Below are positions 1-4,720 of a DNA stretch of 6,456 nt, in pieces. Within the stretch, counting starts at the first letter, position 1. Each line of letters starts with the position of its first letter. Location: positions 1-6,456 of the forward strand of contig JAHFAU010000107.1 in assembly GCA_023250385.1 (NCBI GenBank). The letters are read 5' to 3'. The position numbers were made by a program, and so were the translations under genes. The notes below the pieces were generated by a model that was not told the DNA's origin, did not search any database, and worked only from the letters and a program-made list of their open reading frames with translations. Origin of the DNA: Anaerolineales bacterium (GTDB lineage: Bacteria > Chloroflexota > Anaerolineae > Anaerolineales > E44-bin32).

Positions 1-1340
1 AGGTGGCGATTCTGATGGTCGTCCTGCTCCGGATCGAGTGGCGATTGACCCTATGGGTGCTCGGGATGATCCCGGTTTTCTTCTCGGTGGCATTGGGCTT
101 TCGCCGACTGGCTCGGCAAGCGATCCGCCGTTCAATGCGGGGCATCGCAAACGTGAATGCCAGCATCAAAGAAGCGGTCACCGGAATTACGGTCGCCAAA
201 AACTTCCGGCAGGAGGAGGCGATTTATTCCGAGTTCGAGCGGATCAACCTCCAATCCTACGGCGCCAACGTTCGCCGCGGGTTCGTGCTCTCGGTTGTGT
301 TCCCTACTCTAAACGCGATGATGGGGTTCGGGACCGCACTGCTGGTGTTTCTCGGCGGCACCTCCGCGGCGAGTGGGGCGGTCGCGGTCGGGGCCTGGTA
401 TTTGTTCATGCGCAGCCTCGACCGCTTCTGGTTCCCGATCCTCAGCCTCTCCGCCTTCTGGAGCCAAATTCAAGGAGGCTTGTCGGCTGCCGAGCGGGTG
501 TTCGCCTTGATCGACACCGAATCCCAAGTCCGTCAGACCGATCGATTGAAGATCCCTCGGCTGCAAGGTCAAATCCGCTTCGAGCAGGTCGACTTTCGCT
601 ACCATTCCCAGGAACCGGTGCTGGAGGGATTCAGCCTGGCCATTGACCCGGGCGAAAGCCTGGCGTTGGTCGGGCACACCGGTGCGGGCAAGTCTTCGAT
701 TGTAAAGTTGATCACCCGCTTCTACGAGTTCCAGGCCGGCCGAGTGCTGGTCGACGGTTTGGATATCCGGTCGCTCGACTTACATGACTTCCGGCGACAA
801 ATCGGGCTGGTGTCTCAGAACCCGTTCCTCTTTGCGGGAACGGTGACCGACAATATCCGCTATGCCAGGCCGGAAGTTTCGGACCAGGAAATCGGTGCGC
901 TCGCCCGGCGGATCGGATCGGGCGAGTGGTTGGAAACCCTCCCGAACGGATTGCTCACTAAAGTGGGTGAGCGCGGCGGCCGCTTGTCGATGGGGCAGCG
1001 GCAATTGGTCTCGTTGATGCGAGTCCTGGTCCAACGGCCGGCGATCTTCATCCTGGATGAGGCAACGGCCAATATCGATCCGTTCACCGAGTCCCAGATC
1101 CAGGAAGCCCTGCAGCTCATTTTGGCGGAGACAACTTCAATCCTGATCGCACATCGGCTGTCCACGGTCCGCGCCAGCGACCGGATTATCGTCCTGCGCC
1201 AAGGCCGAGTGATCGAGCAGGGCAATCACGATTCGCTGATGGCCCAGAGCGGGCACTACGCCGAGCTTTACAACACCTACTTCCGGCACCAGTCGCTGGC
1301 CTATATCCAACAGGCACGGCTGGCTGCTGCGGCGAGTTGA
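1..1340 (+). CDS. ABC exporter, fused permease and ATPase (5' truncated by window edge)
   Basis: This is the C-terminal 445 residues of a type IV ABC exporter half-transporter. Such proteins are usually about 580-620 residues, so roughly 130-170 N-terminal residues lie left of the window. The GTG at position 3 is probably an internal codon. Residues about 2-30, 94-118 and 124-152 are hydrophobic membrane segments. The ATPase domain starts near residue 190 and is complete: A-loop Y200, Walker A GHTGAGKSS (224-232, K230), Q-loop Q272, signature LSMGQ (328-332, canonical LSGGQ), Walker B ending D352 with catalytic E353, and switch H384. With all ATPase residues present, this half should be hydrolytically competent, as a homodimer or as the active half of a heterodimer whose partner could be upstream. 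It would sit in the cytoplasmic membrane and export a lipid, peptide or drug; the substrate cannot be read from sequence. The TGA stop at 1338-1340 is followed by 279 bases without a conventional gene. Confidence 0.95.
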   Translation, partial: VAILMVVLLRIEWRLTLWVLGMIPVFFSVALGFRRLARQAIRRSMRGIANVNASIKEAVTGITVAKNFRQEEAIYSEFERINLQSYGANVRRGFVLSVVFPTLNAMMGFGTALLVFLGGTSAASGAVAVGAWYLFMRSLDRFWFPILSLSAFWSQIQGGLSAAERVFALIDTESQVRQTDRLKIPRLQGQIRFEQVDFRYHSQEPVLEGFSLAIDPGESLALVGHTGAGKSSIVKLITRFYEFQAGRVLVDGLDIRSLDLHDFRRQIGLVSQNPFLFAGTVTDNIRYARPEVSDQEIGALARRIGSGEWLETLPNGLLTKVGERGGRLSMGQRQLVSLMRVLVQRPAIFILDEATANIDPFTESQIQEALQLILAETTSILIAHRLSTVRASDRIIVLRQGRVIEQGNHDSLMAQSGHYAELYNTYFRHQSLAYIQQARLAAAAS

Positions 1341-1360
1341 CCGGGGCCCAGCTCCCCAGA

Positions 1361-1381
1361 CTCTGTTAGGCCTCTGTAAGG
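1361..1381 (+). promoter_or_regulatory. 11-bp-spaced direct repeat, possible response-regulator site
   Basis: CTCTGTTAGG (1361-1370) and CTCTGTAAGG (1372-1381) match at 9 of 10 positions and start 11 bp apart, one helical turn. CTGT-containing half-sites at 11-bp spacing resemble binding sites of PhoB/OmpR-family regulators. A TACTAT that could act as a -10 lies at 1403-1408, with no clear -35. The repeat is seen directly; the regulatory role is inferred and unproven. Confidence 0.3.
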
Positions 1382-1414
1382 TAGCCCAACTCCGGAATCC
1401 ACTACTATTGAACC

Positions 1415-1437
1415 GGACACTTCCCCCCAGAGTGTCC
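1415..1437 (+). other. Inverted repeat 1 (7-bp stem)
   Basis: GGACACT (1415-1421) pairs perfectly with AGTGTCC (1431-1437) around a C-rich 9-base loop. It is the first of three stems in the gap between the ABC gene and the LCP gene. No T tract follows, so it is not a typical intrinsic terminator. Confidence 0.5.
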
Positions 1438-1446
1438 AGGCCTCGA

Positions 1447-1488
1447 AGCCGCCCGCGACCCCTTTTCCTCCGGCTAAAGCGGGCGGCT
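1447..1488 (+). other. Inverted repeat 2 (10-bp GC-rich stem)
   Basis: AGCCGCCCGC (1447-1456) is the exact reverse complement of GCGGGCGGCT (1479-1488), with a 22-base loop. This is the strongest stem in the gap. Only a short GCCATTT follows on the + strand, so it may end transcription of the ABC gene weakly or form part of a structured leader. It starts 9 bases after repeat 1 ends. Confidence 0.55.
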
Positions 1489-1497
1489 GCCATTTAA

Positions 1498-1536
1498 CCG
1501 GCCATCCGTCGGCACACGAGTTGCACTCATGGCCGG
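1498..1536 (+). other. Inverted repeat 3 (8-bp stem with nested dyad)
   Basis: CCGGCCAT (1498-1505) pairs with ATGGCCGG (1529-1536). Its 23-base loop holds a small dyad, GAGT-TGC-ACTC (1518-1528), directly next to the right arm. It starts 9 bases after repeat 2 ends, the same spacing as between repeats 1 and 2. The regular layout suggests a folded RNA or a protein-bound region; its function is unknown. Confidence 0.5.
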
Positions 1537-1551
1537 AGTCTCAGTTTGGAA

Positions 1552-1557
1552 TAGAAT
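1552..1557 (+). promoter_or_regulatory. Possible -10 element upstream of the LCP gene
   Basis: TAGAAT matches the sigma-70-type -10 consensus at 5 of 6 positions. It lies 62 bases before the TTG start. No good -35 sits at 16-18 bp spacing; TTGCAC at 1521-1526 is 25 bp away, which is too far. Transcription from here would begin after the three hairpins. The same hexamer recurs before uvrA. Confidence 0.3.
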
Positions 1558-1581
1558 CCGCGGGATCTTGTGGCTGCCCGA

Positions 1582-1623
1582 ATGCGTCTGATTCCTAGGT
1601 TGCCCCTAAGGATGCCTATTTGA
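1582..1623 (+). CDS. Possible 13-codon leader ORF overlapping the LCP start
   Basis: ATG at 1582 opens a 13-residue ORF (MRLIPRLPLRMPI). Its TGA stop (1621-1623) overlaps the TTG start of the LCP gene by two bases, in another frame. A GTG at 1570 would give 17 residues. Such a TTGA overlap could couple translation of the LCP gene to the small ORF. It has no clear ribosome binding site of its own, and an ORF this short is easily due to chance. Confidence 0.2.
   Translation: MRLIPRLPLRMPI
1608..1612 (+). promoter_or_regulatory. Ribosome binding site supporting the TTG start
   Basis: AAGGA lies 7 bases before the TTG at 1620, an ideal distance. It decides the start, because the reading frame has an in-frame TAG at 1596-1598 and no ATG or GTG between that stop and the TTG. 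Confidence 0.65.
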
Positions 1624-2708
1624 AGACTCGCCTGCTGCTGTCTCTTGGGTTGGCCGGAGCCTTGTCCGTCGCCTGCCTTGCCTCACTGCGGAGCCCCTCG
1701 CAAGATACGGTGCAGGGTTCAAGCATTGAGACAAGCGTGGTTGAAACCTCGACCGCGCTGGCCGTGCCTACCGAGACTCCCTCGCTTACCCCGACCGTTA
1801 CCCTGACCCCGACTCCGGCCGATACGCCGACTCCGTCGGTCACCCCGACTCCGACCCCGATCTGGGGCGACTTCCCGGGACCGAGCGAATTGTCGGCGAC
1901 CGAGATCCCGCCACCAATGCCGGAAATCGCGTTCGCGGAGGATGTGTTGAACGTGGTGCTGCTGGGAAGCGACGAGCGGCCCGACACAGGCGGGTACCGG
2001 ACCGACGTGATGATGGTAGTGTCGGTTGATCCGCACACTGGCACGGCCAAGCTGATCTCGTTTCCGCGCGATCTCTACGTCTACATCCCCGGCTGGCGGA
2101 TGGACCGCATCAATACTGCCGACCCGCGAGGCGGATTTGAGATGACCCGCCAGACGATCCTCTACAACTTCGGGATCGATCTGGATGGATGGGCCCGGAC
2201 CAACTTCTCCGGATTCATCAATGCGGTCGACGCGCTGGGTGGGATCACCGTGCAGTCCACGGGGTACCTCACCGATGAGTGCGGCGGTGTGCTCCGCAGC
2301 TATGCCCCGGGCAGCTACTTCATGGATGGATTCGAGGCGCTCTGCTACGCCCGCATGCGCAAGGTCAGCGGCGACTTCGATCGGCTGCGCAGGGAGCAGG
2401 AGGTGGTTCGAGCGATCTTTGTCAAGATCGTCAGTATCGATGGCCTGTCGCGATTGCCAGAGGTCTACAACCAGTTTTACAACACACTGCGGACCGATCT
2501 CGAATTGGGCGAGCTGCTGCCGCTGGTTCCCACCGCGATACAGGTTGCCGCCGACTCCACTCGAATCCAAAACTTTGACGTGGATCGGTCGATGGCCGAC
2601 TTTTGGAGGACGCCAGGCGGCGCTTCAGTGTTGCTCCCGAAGCGGGATGCGATTCTGGCCATGCTGGGCCAGGCCTTTGGGTCGGAGGCCTTTGGTCAGA
2701 ACCCATGA
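1620..2708 (+). CDS. LytR-CpsA-Psr (LCP) family glycopolymer transferase
   Basis: LCP proteins act outside the membrane, moving undecaprenyl-pyrophosphate-linked glycopolymers onto peptidoglycan or other cell-wall acceptors. The 362-residue product starts with a basic and hydrophobic signal (residues 1-20). Cys19 sits in LSVAC, an imperfect lipobox, so the anchor may be lipid rather than a helix. Residues 51-80 form a Thr-Pro linker of five six-residue repeats. The LCP domain covers about 105-350, with NVVLLGSDER (111-120), R127 and D129, SFPRD (147-151), R163-N165, YARMR (243-247) and DFDRLRREQ (252-260). These correspond to the family's conserved Asp and Arg residues that bind pyrophosphate and metal. 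The only cysteines after Cys19 are C221 and C242, a possible disulfide in the exported domain. The TTG start is supported by AAGGA at 1608. The TGA stop overlaps an ATG of the next gene. The family call is secure; the polymer moved is unknown. Confidence 0.93.
   Translation: MKTRLLLSLGLAGALSVACLASLRSPSQDTVQGSSIETSVVETSTALAVPTETPSLTPTVTLTPTPADTPTPSVTPTPTPIWGDFPGPSELSATEIPPPMPEIAFAEDVLNVVLLGSDERPDTGGYRTDVMMVVSVDPHTGTAKLISFPRDLYVYIPGWRMDRINTADPRGGFEMTRQTILYNFGIDLDGWARTNFSGFINAVDALGGITVQSTGYLTDECGGVLRSYAPGSYFMDGFEALCYARMRKVSGDFDRLRREQEVVRAIFVKIVSIDGLSRLPEVYNQFYNTLRTDLELGELLPLVPTAIQVAADSTRIQNFDVDRSMADFWRTPGGASVLLPKRDAILAMLGQAFGSEAFGQNP
1770..1859 (+). repeat. 18-nt tandem repeat, five units, encoding TPTPxx
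   Basis: Five in-frame 18-base units begin at 1770, 1788, 1806, 1824 and 1842. The last three share A-C-(C/G)-CCGACTCCG at their start, and the first two are degenerate. They encode TETPSL, TPTVTL, TPTPAD, TPTPSV and TPTPTP. This is the flexible linker between the signal/anchor and the LCP domain. Repeats of this kind can expand and contract between strains. Confidence 0.8.
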
Positions 2709-3916
2709 ACCGAGTGGCACGGCCAAGTCGAATAGGAAACTGGGACCGCTACCGTCTGCCGGTTCGCTATGCTAGATTTAACCCAAAGCCGGAAGGAATG
2801 GAAAGAATCCAACCGCTTCCACGCGCCAGGGTGGAAGACGATTACGCGGCCGGAAGGGTCTGCGCCATCTGCGGTCAGCTGGCGCTGGCCGTCGTTCATC
2901 TGAAGAGGCTCCCGGACTACATCCGGTGTTCCAATTGCGGCTCCGCCTACGTTTTAGGCGAGGGCTCGAGCCTGGTCATGTACGGCTCCATCTCGGCCGA
3001 CTACCCAGACACCCGAGATTTCGCCCTCAAACGGTGGGTCGTGCTGCCGGCGATCCAAGTCAAAGCAACCGCCGAGCGAGCAGTGGTCGCGGCTCCAATG
3101 GCCGCACCCGCGCAGGACTCGGGGTACACGATCGAAGCCCAACCGGTGGATCCGGCTGCCGTCGAATCGGCCGAGGAGCCGACTCCACCCTTTGGCATCG
3201 GCTCCCTCGCCGGCCAGAACAACGGGGCTGCTGAGCGGGCTTCGACGCCACCCTTCGGTATCGGGACCCTCAAGGAATTCCTGGGTGGGCAGCCGGGCTC
3301 ACCGGTCGCAGAGCAGCCTGAGCGAGCTGCGGATGCCGAGTTCGGCCATGAGTCTGCGGAGCCGGATCCGGGGCAGCGGTTCAAGGTGATGGTGAGCGCA
3401 GCTTCACCCAGCTTCCCCGCCGATTTGTGTGCCCACTGCTTGCGTCAGCCCGCGGATCGGGGCTTGGTCGTGGTCGGCGCAGATGCCGACCGAACCCGTT
3501 ATCAGCTCCCGCTGTGCCAGCAGTGCCATCAGCGGGTCAGGGCTCGCAGTGACGAAGAGAAGAATTCCCGCCTGGCCGTACACCTCGGTTCGATCGCGAT
3601 CGGGATGGTTCTGATGGTGACAGCCCTGGCGCTCGGCGTGCTCGATCTCCGGCAGGCTCCGCTGGCGGCCGTCCTGTTGTTGGGGGCGCTTGGGCTAATC
3701 GGCTACACATTACCGGCCTGGCTGCTGCTCGGAAGACTGTCCCGGCTGGCTCCTGCAGCGGACGCGGCCTATGTGCGCTCCACCCTCCAAGTCCGACCAG
3801 GATTGAATGGCGAACCGAATGCTTACTTGTGGCGCAATCGAGGCTACGCCGAACGGTTCGCCGCCGCGAACGCTGTGGTAGACGTCGCCAGGCTCGTCGA
3901 GCCCAACGGACCTTAA
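2705..3916 (+). CDS. Membrane protein with two zinc-ribbon modules, function unknown
   Basis: I do not recognise this family. Numbering is from ATG 2705 (403 residues). The first CxxC/CxxC module is C53, C56, C75, C78; the second is C242, C245, C271, C274. Both look like structural zinc ribbons. Between them lies an Ala/Pro/Glu-rich, probably disordered stretch (about 120-235) carrying TPPFGIGSL (160-168) and TPPFGIGTL (181-189). Two hydrophobic helices follow (about 290-313 and 318-343), forming a membrane hairpin, then a 60-residue C-terminal tail with YLWRNRGYAERFAAANA (374-390). The zinc modules are probably cytosolic. The start is unresolved. ATG 2705 overlaps the LCP stop as ATGA, which suggests coupling, but the 31 codons before ATG 2798 are poor in G/C at third positions (15 of 31, against 22 of 31 just after). 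That stretch also contains an extended -10-like TGCTAGATT. A 372-residue protein from 2798 is therefore nearly as likely. No Shine-Dalgarno is well placed for either start. Confidence 0.85.
   Translation: MNRVARPSRIGNWDRYRLPVRYARFNPKPEGMERIQPLPRARVEDDYAAGRVCAICGQLALAVVHLKRLPDYIRCSNCGSAYVLGEGSSLVMYGSISADYPDTRDFALKRWVVLPAIQVKATAERAVVAAPMAAPAQDSGYTIEAQPVDPAAVESAEEPTPPFGIGSLAGQNNGAAERASTPPFGIGTLKEFLGGQPGSPVAEQPERAADAEFGHESAEPDPGQRFKVMVSAASPSFPADLCAHCLRQPADRGLVVVGADADRTRYQLPLCQQCHQRVRARSDEEKNSRLAVHLGSIAIGMVLMVTALALGVLDLRQAPLAAVLLLGALGLIGYTLPAWLLLGRLSRLAPAADAAYVRSTLQVRPGLNGEPNAYLWRNRGYAERFAAANAVVDVARLVEPNGP
2770..2778 (+). promoter_or_regulatory. Extended -10-like element inside the N-terminal region of the zinc-ribbon gene
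   Basis: TGCTAGATT fits TGn followed by a 4-of-6 match to TATAAT, in a locally AT-rich stretch. Initiation would fall near 2785, just before the alternative start ATG 2798. No -35 is visible. It supports the shorter start if real; confidence is low. Confidence 0.25.
3182..3271 (+). repeat. Duplicated TPPFGIG motif, 63-nt spacing
   Basis: Bases 3182-3208 and 3245-3271 encode TPPFGIGSL and TPPFGIGTL, 21 codons apart. Several synonymous third positions differ while the peptide is almost unchanged. This suggests selection on the peptide rather than a fresh DNA duplication. It is embedded in an otherwise low-complexity linker. Confidence 0.6.
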
Positions 3917-3949
3917 CCTCGGGTCCAAGCTGTGATGACCCTTCGGTGA

Positions 3950-3978
3950 TTGTCCAGTGGTCATTGTGCCGTTAGGAT
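3950..3978 (+). promoter_or_regulatory. Candidate promoter giving a leaderless transcript
   Basis: TTGTCC (3950-3955) and TAGGAT (3973-3978) are separated by exactly 17 bp, each matching sigma-70-type consensus at 4 of 6 bases. Initiation 6-7 bases after the -10 falls on the ATG at 3985, so the mRNA would have essentially no leader. The only purine run before the ATG (AGGGG, 3979-3983) is too close to act as a normal ribosome site. A wide dyad, ATGACC (3935-3940) and GGTCAT (3959-3964), brackets the -35. Confidence 0.4.
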
Positions 3979-3984
3979 AGGGGC

Positions 3985-4515
3985 ATGCAGCAGGACATTC
4001 CGGTCTGTCCGGGCTGCGGAGCGTCGATGCAGGCGGCCATCCCCCCGGCGGCCCCTGCTCCATGCCAATACTGCGGCTGGCAGCCAGCCGAAAGCCGGGT
4101 TCCCTCCGGCCCAAATCACTTTCGCCAACTCTTAGCAGAAAAAGAAAGCAACCCCGAAGAGCTGCTTGACCAGCTGCCGGAGGAGCTGCGGGAGATTCTG
4201 GCCGGTCGGCTGCGGCCTCCCGCGGCCGCAGCCCAGGGTGAACTCCGCGAGGGCACCGTGCACGCCTTACCAGGCATGGGATTCAAGCTCACCGAGGACT
4301 CCCAGGGTGCCCGGATCCGCTCCGCTTCACGGCTCGGCAGCCCACCGGCCGCGCTCAGTCCATCCGATGTGGTCAAGCTGGCAGCCGAGATGGAGAGTGG
4401 CCTCAAGCCGCGCGGCCAGCTTCCGGTTTGCCCAAAGTGCCAGGGCCTCAGCCCCATTGGCCAGTCCAAATGCCAATGGTGCGGGGGACCGCTCCCGCCG
4501 ACGTCTGCCCCTTAG
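3985..4515 (+). CDS. Double zinc-ribbon protein, function unknown
   Basis: I do not recognise this 176-residue soluble protein. It has a four-cysteine module at each end: C8, C11, C27, C30 at the N-terminus, and C149, C152, C163, C166 at the C-terminus. The knuckles are CPGC, CQYC, CPKC and CQWC, of zinc-ribbon type. Residues 45-76 form an acidic, Leu-rich, probably helical stretch (PEELLDQLPEELREILAG). Residues 77-125 are rich in Ala, Pro, Gly and Ser and look flexible. No membrane segment, signal peptide or catalytic motif is visible. The start is well set, since the first knuckle begins at residue 8 and a promoter-like -10 sits just upstream. It lies 68 bases after the other double zinc-ribbon gene and on the same strand, so a shared process is plausible. 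Zinc ribbons of this kind bind nucleic acid or protein partners; which applies here cannot be told. Confidence 0.85.
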   Translation: MQQDIPVCPGCGASMQAAIPPAAPAPCQYCGWQPAESRVPSGPNHFRQLLAEKESNPEELLDQLPEELREILAGRLRPPAAAAQGELREGTVHALPGMGFKLTEDSQGARIRSASRLGSPPAALSPSDVVKLAAEMESGLKPRGQLPVCPKCQGLSPIGQSKCQWCGGPLPPTSAP

Positions 4516-4672
4516 GCGACCTGTTGACCGCAGCCGGTGATCTCCGGCAGTCGACGGAGACACCGCCGACACACTTCGTCCTGTTTCACTGGCCCCGACC
4601 GCAACATCACTGGGCGATGCCGGACACAAATTGCGTCTCCAAGAGCTCGCGAAGTACGGGCGCAGACCCGCT

Positions 4673-4702
4673 TTGATATAATTGCTCTTCGCCCCCTAGA
4701 AT
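4673..4702 (+). promoter_or_regulatory. Promoter region of uvrA, two overlapping candidates
   Basis: TTGATA (4673-4678) and TAGAAT (4697-4702) each match sigma-70-type consensus at 5 of 6 bases, with an 18-bp spacer. Initiation would be near 4709, giving a leader of about 12 bases. The same bases also form an extended -10, TGATATAAT (4674-4682), with a perfect TATAAT and a start near 4689, though without a -35. The two readings share bases and would exclude each other. The rest of the 4516-4720 gap holds only a short stem (GCCGG 4533-4537, CCGGC 4544-4548) without a T tract. Confidence 0.6.
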
Positions 4703-4716
4703 AGAACAGCTGGTCT
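4703..4716 (+). promoter_or_regulatory. LexA-like dyad overlapping the predicted uvrA start site
   Basis: AGAACAGCTGGTCT is symmetric at 12 of 14 positions. Its core GAAC-AGCT-GGTC differs by one base from GAAC-N4-GTTC, the core of the LexA/DinR box of Bacillus and relatives. It follows directly after the -10 and spans the predicted transcription start, a standard place for a repressor. uvrA is LexA-controlled in many bacteria. The site is seen; its recognition by LexA in this organism is inferred. Confidence 0.4.
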
Positions 4717-4720
4717 ACGG

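Noticed and set aside
1343..1357. GGGG/CCCC stem immediately after the ABC exporter stop
   Set aside because: Four pairs with no T tract. Such matches are expected by chance in GC-rich sequence.
1719..2570. 283-residue open frame on the minus strand opposite the LCP gene
   Set aside because: The + strand here encodes an unmistakable LCP domain. The antisense translation is Arg/His/Gly-rich with no recognisable motif, as expected for a GC-rich shadow frame.
3921..3941. GGGTC/GACCC stem just after the membrane zinc-ribbon gene as a terminator
   Set aside because: It is a 5-bp stem with an 11-base loop and no following T run.
3935..3964. Dyad ATGACC-N18-GGTCAT as an operator
   Set aside because: The arms are 6 bp and widely spaced, in a short gap where such pairs occur by chance. 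It is mentioned with the promoter but not claimed as a separate site.
4533..4548. Short stem GCCGG/CCGGC as a terminator after the soluble zinc-ribbon gene
   Set aside because: The stem is only 5 bp with no T tract, so it is too weak to call a terminator.
4516..4720. tRNA or small RNA gene in the gap before uvrA
   Set aside because: I found no cloverleaf, no T-loop consensus and no long stem. Promoter elements account for the conserved-looking part.
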